Source: Pseudomonas sp. RSB 5.4 (GTDB lineage: Bacteria > Pseudomonadota > Gammaproteobacteria > Pseudomonadales > Pseudomonadaceae). From it: a DNA stretch of 64,000 nucleotides. This document shows positions 41,158 to 50,460 of this stretch, piece after piece. Every line of letters begins with the position of its first letter. Position 1 is the first letter of the stretch. The position numbers and the translations under genes are program-made. The stretch spans positions 4,774,501 to 4,838,500 of the forward strand of contig NZ_CP146986.1 in the NCBI RefSeq assembly GCF_037126175.1, given 5' to 3'. Below the pieces are notes generated by a model. It had not been told where the DNA came from, searched no databases, and saw only the letters and a program-made list of their open reading frames with translations.

Positions 41158-42078
41158 TCAAACCGCGACGCTGACTTCCTGCTTGTCCACCGCCACCAGC
41201 GTCTCGATCATCGCCCGCGCTGCCGGCGACAAACGAAACCCGGTACGGCTGACAATCCCGCAGCGCGCATTCATGCTCTCCAGATTCTGCGGCAGGTTGC
41301 GCCAGTGCAGCAGCGCCAGCGAACCCTGAGCAATGTCCTCGACGAATGCCTCCTCCGTGCCCACGCCAATCGCATTGGATTGCAGCACAACCTTCACCAG
41401 CGCCGGGAAATGCTCGGTCTCGATGGTCGGCGAAAAATCGATCCGGCCGCTGAGGTTCGCCAGCAGTTTGCGAATCCCCGGCGGAATCAGCGTGGTCGCC
41501 AGCGGGTAGTCGAACATGTCGTTGGTCGACAGGCTTTCCTTGGCCAGCAGCGGGTGCCCGGGCCGGCAGAAGAACACGCCGCGCTTGGGCGTCAGGGCTT
41601 GGGTCTGGAAGTTCGGATCGGCTTCGAAGTGGCGGATGTCGGCGATGAAGAATTCGATCTCTTCACGGCTCAGCGCACGGCTGAGTTTTTCCCAGTTATC
41701 CACCTGAAAACAGGTGCGCACTTTCGGGTGCGCATTGATGAATTGCGCCACCGCATCCGGCACCAGTTTCACCGCCGGGGCCGGGCCGCAGCCGAAGTGC
41801 AGTTCACCCGCATCGAGCTTGGTCATCTGCGTCACTTCCGCGCTGAGCAGCGCCGCGCCTTGCACCAGGGTCAGGGCGTGTTGCAGCACTACCTGACCTT
41901 CGGGCGTCGGGCGCAGATCCTTGTTGCCGCGATCCACCAGCACGCAGCCGAACTCTTGCTCCAGCCCTTGAATGCTGCGGCTGAACGCCGGTTGAGTGAT
42001 GCCCATCGCGTCTGCCGCGCGGACAAAACTGCGGTGTTCGTTGAGGGCGATGAAGTAGCGCAACTGGCGAAGATCCAT
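41158..42078 (-). CDS. LysR-family regulator of sulfate-ester genes (SftR-like)
   Basis: A 306-residue LysR regulator. The winged HTH covers 1-60 (MDLRQLRYFIALNEHRSFVRAADAMGITQPAFSR, shown in part). An effector domain follows from about 90. It is divergent from the atsK-type dioxygenase gene. In P. putida S-313 the LysR protein SftR controls atsK and the atsRBC genes, so an SftR-like role is likely. The ATG at 42078 is preferred over 42093 because GGAAA sits at proper distance and the paralogue at 46038 begins the same way. Confidence 0.82.
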   Translation of the reverse strand: MDLRQLRYFIALNEHRSFVRAADAMGITQPAFSRSIQGLEQEFGCVLVDRGNKDLRPTPEGQVVLQHALTLVQGAALLSAEVTQMTKLDAGELHFGCGPAPAVKLVPDAVAQFINAHPKVRTCFQVDNWEKLSRALSREEIEFFIADIRHFEADPNFQTQALTPKRGVFFCRPGHPLLAKESLSTNDMFDYPLATTLIPPGIRKLLANLSGRIDFSPTIETEHFPALVKVVLQSNAIGVGTEEAFVEDIAQGSLALLHWRNLPQNLESMNARCGIVSRTGFRLSPAARAMIETLVAVDKQEVSVAV

Positions 42079-42153
42079 ATGCTTTTCCGGCATCCTAAAA
42101 ATAGCTCGAAGGCATTTGCGACGAGGGTTGCTTGAGGTTTTAAATGCAAGCTC

Positions 42154-42160
42154 TTATTCC
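42154..42160 (+). promoter_or_regulatory. TTATTCC motif upstream of atsK
   Basis: TCTTATTCCGTCAACGAA is shared almost exactly with 53833-53851 (TCTTATTCCTTAACGAA) and in its first half with 56852. It lies about 100 bases before atsK. Candidate regulator site for sulfur-starvation promoters; function inferred from recurrence only. Confidence 0.4.
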
Positions 42161-42259
42161 GTCAACGAAGCATGTGAATATCTATTAGATGTAAATGGAA
42201 TATAGATAGAGCGATGTTTCGCTGCCGCCCAACCGCAAGCAGTCGATGAGGGTCTACCC

Positions 42260-43180
42260 ATGAGCAATGCCGCACTCGCTGTAAAACCCGCTGTCCACGC
42301 GCTGGAAATCCATCCGGTGGCCGGCCGTATCGGCGCCGAGATTCGTGGCGTGCACCTGTCCGGTGAACTGGACGCCGCCACGGTCGAAGCCATTCAGCAG
42401 GCGCTGATCCAGTACAAGGTGGTGTTCTTCCGCGAGCAGACCCAGCTCGACGATCAGCGCCAGGAAGCCTTCGCCCATCTGCTCGGCGAGCCCGTGGCGC
42501 ATCCGACCGTACCGGTGCGTGAGGGCACGCGTTATCTGCTGGAGCTGGACGGGGCCGAAGGCCAGCGCGCCAACTCCTGGCACACCGACGTGACCTTCGT
42601 CGACGCCTACCCGAAAGCCTCGATCCTGCGCTCGGTGGTGGCCCCGGCCTTCGGTGGCGACACCCTGTGGGCCAACACCGCGACTGCGTACAACGAACTG
42701 CCGAGCGAACTGCGCGAGCTGGCGGACAAACTGGTCGCCGTACACAGCAACGAATACGACTACGCCGGGGCCAAGCCGGACGTGTCGCCGGAGAAGCTTG
42801 AGCGCTATCGCAAGATCTTCACCTCGACCGTCTACGAGACCGAACACCCGGTGGTGCGCGTACACCCGATCAGCGGGGAGAAAAGCTTGCTGCTGGGGCA
42901 CTTCGTCAAACGCATCAAGGGGTATTCGCAGGCCGATTCGGCGCACTTGTTTGGCCTGTTGCAGAGCCATGTGATTCGTCAGGAAAACACCGTGCGCTGG
43001 CGCTGGAAGGCCGGTGACGTGGCGATCTGGGATAACCGTTCGACCCAGCATTATGCGATTGATGATTACGGCACCCAGGATCGCATCGTGCGGCGGGTGA
43101 CGCTCAAGGGGGAAGTCCCGGTTGGGGTTTCGGGGCAGCGTAGTCAAACCATCAAAGGTGCCGAGCTCGTCGGCGTCTGA
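42260..43180 (+). CDS. atsK: 2-oxoglutarate-dependent alkylsulfatase AtsK (TauD family)
   Basis: A 306-residue Fe(II)/2OG dioxygenase. The metal triad is His108 and Asp110 (SWHTD) and His264 (STQHYA); Arg275 (QDRIVRR) is the 2OG carboxylate ligand. These residue numbers coincide with those of P. putida AtsK. It oxidises medium-chain alkyl sulfate esters to aldehyde and sulfate. There is no cysteine and no methionine after the start. TauD (taurine) is the main alternative, but the ats neighbourhood favours AtsK. Divergent from the LysR gene across 181 bases. Confidence 0.9.
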   Translation: MSNAALAVKPAVHALEIHPVAGRIGAEIRGVHLSGELDAATVEAIQQALIQYKVVFFREQTQLDDQRQEAFAHLLGEPVAHPTVPVREGTRYLLELDGAEGQRANSWHTDVTFVDAYPKASILRSVVAPAFGGDTLWANTATAYNELPSELRELADKLVAVHSNEYDYAGAKPDVSPEKLERYRKIFTSTVYETEHPVVRVHPISGEKSLLLGHFVKRIKGYSQADSAHLFGLLQSHVIRQENTVRWRWKAGDVAIWDNRSTQHYAIDDYGTQDRIVRRVTLKGEVPVGVSGQRSQTIKGAELVGV

Positions 43181-43187
43181 TCGGGCC

Positions 43188-43283
43188 TCTTCGCGAGCAA
43201 GCCCGCTCCCACAGTGGAAATGTGTTGAACACAGTGGATGTGAACGACACAGAACCCTGTGGGAGCGGGCTTGCTCGCGAAGC
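43188..43283. repeat. REP/BIME inverted pair
   Basis: Arms CTTCGCGAGCAAGCCCGCTC and GTGGGAGCGGGCTTGCTCGC between convergent atsK and the sulfatase-fold gene. Confidence 0.93.
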
Positions 43284-43287
43284 TCTT

Positions 43288-44904
43288 TCACCAAACGCCA
43301 ATCTGCACGACTTTCTCGGTCTCAGGCTCGCCATAGCGAAACCGCTGCCCACGCAAATCGATCTCCTGATGACTGATCGTAGTCCTCCGCTTCAAGCCGC
43401 GCACCCATTCGAACAGATACCCCGCATGCTCTTCGCGCACCGCCGCGTGTGCCGGGTCCTCACCCAGATCGCGCAACTCCTGCGGATCATTCAGCAGATC
43501 AAACAACTGCGGCCGGAAGCCGTCGTACGCCAGGTATTTCCAGCGCTCGCTGCGCACCATGGTCATGCGGCAACGGTCGATCGGCTGGCCAAGTCGCTCG
43601 CGCGCCGGGGCCTGGAAGGCGTAGTCGTATTCGCTGATCGCGTAGCGACGCCAGTCGGGGTTTTCGCCGTGCAACAGCGGGATCAGCGAGCGTCCTTCCA
43701 GGCGATGCTCGGCCCCCGGCAGGCCCAGGGCCTGGAGAAACGTCGGCAACGCATCAATGGTTTCCGCCAGCCGCTCATCCACCGTACCCCGGGTGATATC
43801 CGCCGCCGCGCGCGGGTCGCGCACGATCAATGGCACGCCCACCGCTTGCTCGAGCAAAAACTCCTTCTCGCCCAACCAGTGGTCGCCGAGAAAGTCGCCG
43901 TGATCGCTGGTGAACACGATCAACGTGTCATCCCACCTGCCGTTGCTCTGCAGAAAATCGAACAGCCGCCCGAGTTGGTCATCCACCTGCTTGATCAGGC
44001 CCATGTAGGTAGGGATTACATTCAATCGTACTGAATCACGGGAGAAGTTGAGGCTTTCCTCATGTTGACGAAACGCCGTGTATACGGGGTGTTTGCTGGC
44101 TTCGGAGGGCGTCGCGCGGACCGCTTCGAGAATCGATTTCGTACTGTACAAGGCGTGGTATGGCGCCGGTACGATATAGGGCCAGTGCGGTTTGATGTAG
44201 GAGAGGTGTAAACACCAGGATTTATCACCTTGCTCGGTGATGAAGTCGATGGCTCGATTAGTAGTGTAGACAGTCTCTGAGAACTGCTCGGGAATTCGCG
44301 CTGGCAAATGCGCATGACGCATGTGCCAGCCGCTGAGGATTTCGCCGTTCTCGCCTTCGGCGGCGTTGGCCCAGTCGTGCCAGGGATTGCGCCCGTCGAA
44401 ACCCTGCTCGCGCAGGTAGTGGGTGTAGGGCGCGGACTCGCGTTTGTCGTCGAACAATGGGTCGTCGGGGAAGATTCCGTCGTGGCGAAAGTACGGTTCG
44501 AAACCGACCTCGTTGAGCACCTCGGCCTGTGCGCTGTCCGGGTTGATCGCCAGTCGCTGCAGGGCATCGACATTGGCCGTGGCGTGGGTCTTGCCGACCA
44601 GCGCGGTGCGAATGCCGTGGGGGCGCAGGTAGTCGCCGATCGTCAGCTCTTCCAGCGGCAACGGCACGGCGTTCCATGCGACCTGATGGCTGCTGACGTA
44701 GCGTCCGGTATAGGCTGACATCCGCGACGGGCCGCAGATCGTGCCTTGGGTGTAGGCACGGCTGAAGCGTACGCCGGCGGCGGCCAGGCGATCGATGTTC
44801 GGCGTGTGCAGATGCGGATGGCCATAGCAGGACAGGTAATCGCGGCGCAGTTGATCGCACATGATGTACAGCACGTTGCGCACAGGGTTTTGCGGGTTGG
44901 GCAT
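43288..44904 (-). CDS. Sulfatase-fold hydrolase with CGPSR motif (phosphonate monoester hydrolase / sulfatase group)
   Basis: A 538-residue alkaline-phosphatase-superfamily enzyme. Cys57 in ICGPSR is the predicted formylglycine site; Asp17-Gln18 and SDHGDFLGDH supply metal ligands; VGKTHA carries the active-site Lys and His. Asp-Gln and CGPSR are more like phosphonate monoester hydrolases than AtsA (CSPTR), and Cys57 is the number used by PMH enzymes. These are promiscuous for sulfate and phosphate diesters. No signal peptide. A GTG at 44913 is an alternative start. Context suggests a role in releasing sulfate. Confidence 0.85.
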   Translation of the reverse strand: MPNPQNPVRNVLYIMCDQLRRDYLSCYGHPHLHTPNIDRLAAAGVRFSRAYTQGTICGPSRMSAYTGRYVSSHQVAWNAVPLPLEELTIGDYLRPHGIRTALVGKTHATANVDALQRLAINPDSAQAEVLNEVGFEPYFRHDGIFPDDPLFDDKRESAPYTHYLREQGFDGRNPWHDWANAAEGENGEILSGWHMRHAHLPARIPEQFSETVYTTNRAIDFITEQGDKSWCLHLSYIKPHWPYIVPAPYHALYSTKSILEAVRATPSEASKHPVYTAFRQHEESLNFSRDSVRLNVIPTYMGLIKQVDDQLGRLFDFLQSNGRWDDTLIVFTSDHGDFLGDHWLGEKEFLLEQAVGVPLIVRDPRAAADITRGTVDERLAETIDALPTFLQALGLPGAEHRLEGRSLIPLLHGENPDWRRYAISEYDYAFQAPARERLGQPIDRCRMTMVRSERWKYLAYDGFRPQLFDLLNDPQELRDLGEDPAHAAVREEHAGYLFEWVRGLKRRTTISHQEIDLRGQRFRYGEPETEKVVQIGVW

Positions 44905-45016
44905 GGGGTTCACCGGTCAGAAAGACAGGCGAGGGTTGTCGCTTTCGGCAGGGGTGTTCGGCAAGTGCATTTGGGGAATGGGTTTTATGCAGTGGATGCA
45001 TCGGTGTGGTGGCGAC

Positions 45017-45087
45017 GCCTTCGCGAGCAAGCCCGCTCCCACAGGAGTACGCATTCCAAATGTGGGAGCGGGCTTGCTCGCGAAGAG
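45017..45087. repeat. REP/BIME inverted pair
   Basis: Arms CCTTCGCGAGCAAGCCCGCT and GGAGCGGGCTTGCTCGCGAA between the sulfatase-fold gene and the second LysR gene. Confidence 0.93.
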
Positions 45088-45093
45088 GGTGGC

Positions 45094-46038
45094 TCAGACG
45101 GCAAAATTCTCCAGCGAACACACCTCATCATCCACCGCATCAATCGCCTTGATCTGCTCAATCATCGCCTCGGCCAGCGGCGACAACCGATACCCCGCCC
45201 GACTGACAATCCCGTAGCGGGTGTACAGCTCTTCCAGATCATCCGCCAGACCCTCGATCCGCAAACACACCAGCTCACCCTTGGCCTGATGCAGCGCATC
45301 GGAATACGCCCCAACTATCCCGATCGCATCCGAACGCAGCACCACGCTGAGCAGGCTTGAGCTGTTTTCGCATTCGACATTGGGGGTGAAGTCCGGGCGG
45401 CCGCTGAGGTCGACGATGACCTTGCGCAGGTTCGGCGGGCGAATGCTCACCGCCAGTGGATAACTCATCAGTTGCTCGGCCGTGACCCGCTCGAATGCCG
45501 CCAGCGGATGCCCGGCCCGGCAGCAGAAATGCCATTTGCGCGGGCGCAATCGATGGGTCAGGTAATCCGGATCGGCCTCGAAGTGCCGGGTGTCGGCGAC
45601 GAAGAATTCGAACTCTTCGCTGAGCAGGCGTTTGCTCAAGCTCTGCCAGTCATCGACCTGAAATTGCACCCGCGCTTTCGGGTAGCGTCCGATAAATGCG
45701 CCGATCGCGCGCGGGATCAATCCGGCTGCTGGCGCCGGGCCGCAACCGAAGCGCAGTTCGCCCGCTTCCAGACCATTGAACTGACTGATCTCGTTGGCCA
45801 TCTGCTGCGCGCCGCTGACCAGTCGCCGCGCATGTTCGAGCAGCACCTGACCCTGCTTGGTCGGCGGCAGATCCTTGCGTCCACGGTCGACCAACTGGCA
45901 GCCAACGCTGTGTTCCAGCGCCTGAATGCTGCGGCTGAAGGCCGACTGCGACAGGTTCACCGCCTGCGCGCCGGCGACGAAGCTGCGTTGTTCGGCGAGG
46001 GCGATGAAGTGTCGAAGTTGGCGCAAGTCGATATGCAT
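45094..46038 (-). CDS. Second LysR-family regulator, paralogue of the one at 41158
   Basis: A 314-residue LysR protein, opening MHIDLRQLRHFIALAEQRSF, close to the other regulator (DLRQLRYFIALNEHRSF). Shared blocks continue in the effector domain (FGCGPAPA, GHPLAAFE / GHPLLAKE, GIVSRAGYRLSPLAEAMIE / GIVSRTGFRLSPAARAMIE), so the pair arose by duplication. Divergent from the TonB receptor across 165 bases, hence a likely regulator of that receptor and the arylsulfotransferase-like gene. Confidence 0.85.
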   Translation of the reverse strand: MHIDLRQLRHFIALAEQRSFVAGAQAVNLSQSAFSRSIQALEHSVGCQLVDRGRKDLPPTKQGQVLLEHARRLVSGAQQMANEISQFNGLEAGELRFGCGPAPAAGLIPRAIGAFIGRYPKARVQFQVDDWQSLSKRLLSEEFEFFVADTRHFEADPDYLTHRLRPRKWHFCCRAGHPLAAFERVTAEQLMSYPLAVSIRPPNLRKVIVDLSGRPDFTPNVECENSSSLLSVVLRSDAIGIVGAYSDALHQAKGELVCLRIEGLADDLEELYTRYGIVSRAGYRLSPLAEAMIEQIKAIDAVDDEVCSLENFAV

Positions 46039-46203
46039 TTTTCACATAAAAAATATCCGGGAAATGCATTGGATATGCATTAGGTCGACTCCTTATAAAG
46101 GCAATCTCTTATGCAGTAAATCTTTGTAAAAACATAAATAAATAACTTTAAAGAATATACAGCGCAAAAGTTGACTGTGTGTTTTTTGACCAGGAGCCGC
46201 GCC

Positions 46204-48564
46204 ATGAGTCCGTTGAACCTTGCGTCACCCTTAACGCCACGACGGCTCAAACGCCTGCCTCTGGCCCTGTTGCTGGCGGGGAGTGCCAGCTGGACTCACA
46301 GCTACGCCGCCGACGCCGACACCCCGCCACCGGCTCCCGCCGGCAAGCCTGCGGCCAACAGTTCGCAACTGGAGACCGTGACCGTCACCACCCGCCGCCG
46401 CGAAGAAAGTTCGCAGGATGTGCCCACGCCGATGAGCGTGGTCAGCGGCCAGACTCTGGAGACGCAGCGCGTTTACCGGATTCAGGATTTGCAGCAACTG
46501 GTGCCGAGCGTCAACGTCGCCTACATGCATGCGCGCCAGTCCAGCGTGTCGATTCGTGGCCTCGGCAACAACCCGGCCAGCGACGGTCTGGAGGGCAGTG
46601 TCGGTCTGTACATCGACAACGTGTATCTGGGCCGTCCGGGGATGGCGGTGTTCGACCTGATGGACATCGAACAGCTCGAAGTTCTGCGTGGGCCGCAGGG
46701 CACGCTGTTCGGCAAGAACACCACCGCCGGGGTGATCAACATCAGCACCCGCGCGCCGACATTCACCCCTGAGCGCAGCATCGAAACCTCGTTCGGCGAG
46801 GACGGTTATTTCCAGACCAAGGGCACGATTTCCGGGCCGATCAACGATGAGCTGGCCGGACGTTTTTCGGCCTATCGCACCCGCAGCGACGGCGACATCA
46901 AGAACGAATACAACGGCCATGATTTGAACGGTGGCTCGCGCGATGGCTTCCGCGCGCAGTTGCTGTTCAAGCCCAACGAAGACTTCAACCTGCGCTGGAT
47001 CGGCGACTACAACGAAGAGGACTCCAGCGCCGGCACCCGCGTGCTGTACAGCACCGGGCCGACCATCAATGGCGTCAACCTGTACCAGTCGCGGGCCGAT
47101 GCCGCCGGTGCGACGTTGGTCAACGGCTCGCACCGCAAGGTCAATCTGGACAACGATCAGCACGTCACCGTGCATCAGGGCGGCACGTCGGTGGAGGCCA
47201 ACTGGACGCTGCCGAGCGATTTCACCCTGACCTCGATCAGCTCCTATCGCTTCTGGAATTTCACCCCAGCCAACGACGATGGCCTCAACGTCGCGGCGAC
47301 CTACAACGCTGGCGTTTCGGTCGAAGACAAACAGTACTCGCAGGAATTTCGCCTGGCCTCGCCCAAGGGCGAGTTCTTCGATTACGTGGTGGGCGCGTAC
47401 TACTTCGGCTCGGATCTGGACAACAAATCCTTCGCCTATTACGGCCCGCAGGCCGACATCTGGAATGGCACACCACGTGGCGCGCTGGCCAACGTCGGCA
47501 GTGTCGGTAACGGCCACATCAAGACCGACAGTTTCGCCCTGTTCGCTCAAGGCACCTGGCACCTGACCGAGCGCCTGGATTTCACCGCTGGGGTGCGCGG
47601 CACCTATGAAGAGAAGAACGCCTGGGTCACTCGCAATGCTCCGGTCGGTGGCGCCATTGTCACCGGCGCAGCGGCCACGGCACGCCGCGGACGCACTGGC
47701 GCCTACGATTCCGGCGATCTCAACCAGTACAGCTCCAGTCCGTCCGGGTTGCTCAACCTCAGCTACCGCATCACCGATGATCTGCTCGGTTACGCCACGC
47801 TGTCCCACGGCGAAAAATCCGGTGGGGTGAACCTGGCGGTGGGTTCGGCGCCAACCGCTGGCGCCGACTCGCTACTGATCGGCACCGAACGCGCGAACAA
47901 CGCCGAACTCGGCTTCAAGAGCACTCTGTGGGATCGGCGTCTGCAGCTCAACGCCAACGTTTTCTGGACTCAGGTCAACGCTTACCAGACCAACGCCTAC
48001 GACGACGTCAACCGCGTGCAATACCTGACCAACGCCGGTTCCGTGCGCTCGCGCGGCGTCGAATTCGAAAGCACGGTGATCCCGTTGCGCGGCCTGACGC
48101 TGAACTTCAACGGCTCGTACAACGACGTCAGTTACCTCTCGTACAAAGATGCGCCATGCCCGCCGGAAATCAGCCAGGCCCCGGGCGCACCGGCGTCCTG
48201 CGATCTCAGCGGCCACCAGGTGGTCGGCGCTTCCAAATGGATCGGCAACGCCAACGGCGAATACAAATGGAATCTGGCCAACGGCTTCGAACCCTACGTC
48301 ACCGCCAGCTATGCGTTCCGCTCGAAAGCGGTGGGCACGGTCGAAGATTCCGACTACGGGCAGATCCCGAGTTATGCGGTGGTCAACCTGTCCACCGGTC
48401 TGCGCGGCGATTTCAATCAGGGTCAGTGGGACGTTTCGCTGTGGCTGAAAAACGCCTTCGACAAGACCTACTACACGACCCTGTGGACCGGCGGCAACGG
48501 CGGTTATGAAGGCCTGCTCGGTACGCCGCGCACCCTCGGCGTTACCGGTCGCTACGACTTCTGA
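46204..48564 (+). CDS. TonB-dependent outer-membrane receptor, SftP-like
   Basis: A 786-residue receptor. The signal peptide is cleaved near SYAADADTP (about 36). The TonB box region is LETVTVTTRRREES, the plug domain covers about 60-190 (SVSIRGLGNNPAS, LRGPQGTLFGKNTTAGVINI), and a 22-strand barrel ends in VTGRYDF. The mature chain has only four Met, all in the plug, and two Cys that may pair in an extracellular loop. Context matches SftP, the receptor in sulfate-ester uptake loci. AGGAG lies eight bases before the ATG at 46204. It is followed after 23 bases by the arylsulfotransferase-like gene. Confidence 0.9.
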   Translation: MSPLNLASPLTPRRLKRLPLALLLAGSASWTHSYAADADTPPPAPAGKPAANSSQLETVTVTTRRREESSQDVPTPMSVVSGQTLETQRVYRIQDLQQLVPSVNVAYMHARQSSVSIRGLGNNPASDGLEGSVGLYIDNVYLGRPGMAVFDLMDIEQLEVLRGPQGTLFGKNTTAGVINISTRAPTFTPERSIETSFGEDGYFQTKGTISGPINDELAGRFSAYRTRSDGDIKNEYNGHDLNGGSRDGFRAQLLFKPNEDFNLRWIGDYNEEDSSAGTRVLYSTGPTINGVNLYQSRADAAGATLVNGSHRKVNLDNDQHVTVHQGGTSVEANWTLPSDFTLTSISSYRFWNFTPANDDGLNVAATYNAGVSVEDKQYSQEFRLASPKGEFFDYVVGAYYFGSDLDNKSFAYYGPQADIWNGTPRGALANVGSVGNGHIKTDSFALFAQGTWHLTERLDFTAGVRGTYEEKNAWVTRNAPVGGAIVTGAAATARRGRTGAYDSGDLNQYSSSPSGLLNLSYRITDDLLGYATLSHGEKSGGVNLAVGSAPTAGADSLLIGTERANNAELGFKSTLWDRRLQLNANVFWTQVNAYQTNAYDDVNRVQYLTNAGSVRSRGVEFESTVIPLRGLTLNFNGSYNDVSYLSYKDAPCPPEISQAPGAPASCDLSGHQVVGASKWIGNANGEYKWNLANGFEPYVTASYAFRSKAVGTVEDSDYGQIPSYAVVNLSTGLRGDFNQGQWDVSLWLKNAFDKTYYTTLWTGGNGGYEGLLGTPRTLGVTGRYDF

Positions 48565-48587
48565 TCTGTCATTCAAGGAGCTGCATC

Positions 48588-49931
48588 ATGTTGCCAGGCA
48601 AAACCGCTTTAGCGCTGTTGTTATCCGGCGCAGCGTTGAGTACCACGGTGTTCGCCGCACCCAGCGTGTACCCGACCGGCGTCACCCGCTACGACCCGAA
48701 CAAGGCGTTCAACCAGTACGTGATCTTCAGTGGCGCCGACAAGCAGACGCACCTGATCGACATGAACGGCAACGAGGTGAAAACCTGGCCGCAGGCGGGT
48801 TTTCCCTCGGCGATCATCGACCCGCAACTGGTCGGCGGCGAGCGCGGGCATGTGCTGCTGCAACTGAGCGAGAAGGATCCGGGCAAGCTTGGCTCCGCCG
48901 GTAATGGCTTGGGCAATCAGAGCGTCGGCGAGCTGGACTGGAACGGTAAAGTCGTCTGGCAATGGGGCGACAAGGCGCCCGGTGGCGCGGCGCAGCAACA
49001 CCATGACCAGCGGCGCCTGAGCAACGGCAACACCGTGGTGCTGGCGAACAAGGTGCACCAGGTCAAAGGCTTCAAAGTGCCCGAGGTGATCGACGATGCG
49101 ATCTACGAAGTCAGCCCCGACGGGCAGGTGAAATGGCAGTGGCTGGCCTCGGAACACCTGAACGAATTCGGCTTCACCCCGGAGCAATTGAAGCTGGTAC
49201 GCGCCAGCGACAATCCGGACTACCTGCATATCAACAACCTCAGCGTGGTCGGGCCGAACAAGTGGTTCGATGCCGGTGACAAACGCTTTGACCCGGACAA
49301 CCTGTTGCTTGATTCGCGCAACGCCAACTTCATCGCGATCATCGACAAGCACAGCGGCAAAGTGGTCTGGCGCCTCGGTCCGAACCTGCCGCTGATCAAT
49401 CCGAAAACCGCGCAGAAACTGCCGCGTCCGGTCGATCAATTCGTTGGCCAGCACGACGCGCACATTATCCCGGCCGGGCTGCCCGGCGCGGGCAACTTGC
49501 TGGTGTTCGACAATCAGGGCTCGGCGGGGTATCCGAACGTCACCCTCGGGCTGATTTCCGGTTCGCGGGTACTGGAAATCGATCCGCTGAAAAATGAAAT
49601 TGTCTGGCAGTACAGCGCGGCGAATTCGAAGCAGCCGGGGTGGGCCTTCTACAGTTCGTTCATCAGCAGCGCGCGACGCTTGCCCAACGGTAATACGCTG
49701 ATCGACGAGGGTATGAACGGACGGTTTTTCCAGATCACGGCCAGCGGCGAAAACGTCTGGGAATACGTCAGCCCGTATCTGGGCAAAGCGCCGGGTAGTG
49801 ACGCGATCAGCAACTGGGTCTATCGGGCGTTGCCGGTGAGTTATGACTGGGTGCCGGCCGGAACTCCGCGTTCCGAGACTGCGGTTGTCGCCCCGACACC
49901 GTCCGCGCTACAAGTCAGCGCCAGTCGTTAG
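48588..49931 (+). CDS. Exported arylsulfotransferase (ASST)-family protein
   Basis: A 447-residue protein with a signal peptide cleaved near VFAAPSVYP (residue 24). A beta-propeller shows repeated blade motifs ending in Trp-x-Trp or Trp-Gln-Trp (GKVVWQWGDK, GQVKWQWLASE, GKVVWRLGPN, NEIVWQYSAAN). His-rich loops AQQHHDQRRL, DYLHINNLS and GQHDAHII are candidate active-site positions. PAPS-independent ASSTs move sulfate between phenols in the periplasm. No cysteine and only two internal Met. It probably forms an operon with the receptor, so it may process aryl sulfates after uptake. Transferase activity itself is inferred. Confidence 0.85.
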   Translation: MLPGKTALALLLSGAALSTTVFAAPSVYPTGVTRYDPNKAFNQYVIFSGADKQTHLIDMNGNEVKTWPQAGFPSAIIDPQLVGGERGHVLLQLSEKDPGKLGSAGNGLGNQSVGELDWNGKVVWQWGDKAPGGAAQQHHDQRRLSNGNTVVLANKVHQVKGFKVPEVIDDAIYEVSPDGQVKWQWLASEHLNEFGFTPEQLKLVRASDNPDYLHINNLSVVGPNKWFDAGDKRFDPDNLLLDSRNANFIAIIDKHSGKVVWRLGPNLPLINPKTAQKLPRPVDQFVGQHDAHIIPAGLPGAGNLLVFDNQGSAGYPNVTLGLISGSRVLEIDPLKNEIVWQYSAANSKQPGWAFYSSFISSARRLPNGNTLIDEGMNGRFFQITASGENVWEYVSPYLGKAPGSDAISNWVYRALPVSYDWVPAGTPRSETAVVAPTPSALQVSASR

Positions 49932-50120
49932 TTGAAAAGGAATTAATGCTCGAATGAATGGCGATAAGTTATGTGGGAGATGAATAGTGCTTATTGCAAT
50001 TTCGTTGAAAAGTCGCGTGGACAATAAGTGAATGGCCAACCATCCTGAGTGTCGTGAGTTTCCAGGAGGAAACTTGCTCTCATCGGAAGACACTTATCCA
50101 ACGATAAAGGAAATCTCGTT

Positions 50121-50447
50121 ATGTCGAGCATTAATGGCAATTATGTAAACGCTAACGCTGGCGCCAAACTGACGATTACCGATGGCAACGACTCCAACGG
50201 CACCTTCAGCGGCAAGTTCAGCCAGAACGGCGTGAACTACGACATCGCTTACGGGCATTACCATTTCCAGAACAGCACCGGGCAGCCTACGATCATCACC
50301 TTCGCGGCTCTGAATGACGGCACGGGTTATCAGTCCTGGACGCTGTTCTCGCCGGATCACAACTATTCGAAAGTTCGTGCGGTGGGTTCGCGCACTAACT
50401 TTGACGGTGATGTTGTTGGCCTGGCTGGAGAATTTGTTAAACAGTAA
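50121..50447 (+). CDS. Small protein of unknown function, first of three tandem paralogues
   Basis: A 108-residue protein without signal peptide or membrane segment. It looks all-beta: LTITDGNDSNGTFSGKF, NYDIAYGHYHF, QPTIITFAAL, SWTLFSP, then a late GLAGEFV. The spacing of short Gly-rich strands recalls avidin-type or calycin barrels, but the Trp pattern of avidin is incomplete, so I do not assign that family. Apart from Met1 it has no cysteine or methionine. AAAGGAAA precedes the ATG, and a terminator follows. Family not recognised. Confidence 0.75.
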   Translation: MSSINGNYVNANAGAKLTITDGNDSNGTFSGKFSQNGVNYDIAYGHYHFQNSTGQPTIITFAALNDGTGYQSWTLFSPDHNYSKVRAVGSRTNFDGDVVGLAGEFVKQ

Positions 50448-50460
50448 TTGTGTGTCACAA

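Noticed and set aside
42260..43180. Calling the dioxygenase TauD (taurine)
   Set aside because: His108/Asp110/His264/Arg275 fit both, but the ats genes around it and the absence of tauABC neighbours favour AtsK.
46231..47808. A 525-codon minus-strand frame opposite the TonB receptor
   Set aside because: Same reasoning: the plus-strand receptor has a full plug and barrel; the antisense frame is a third-position shadow.
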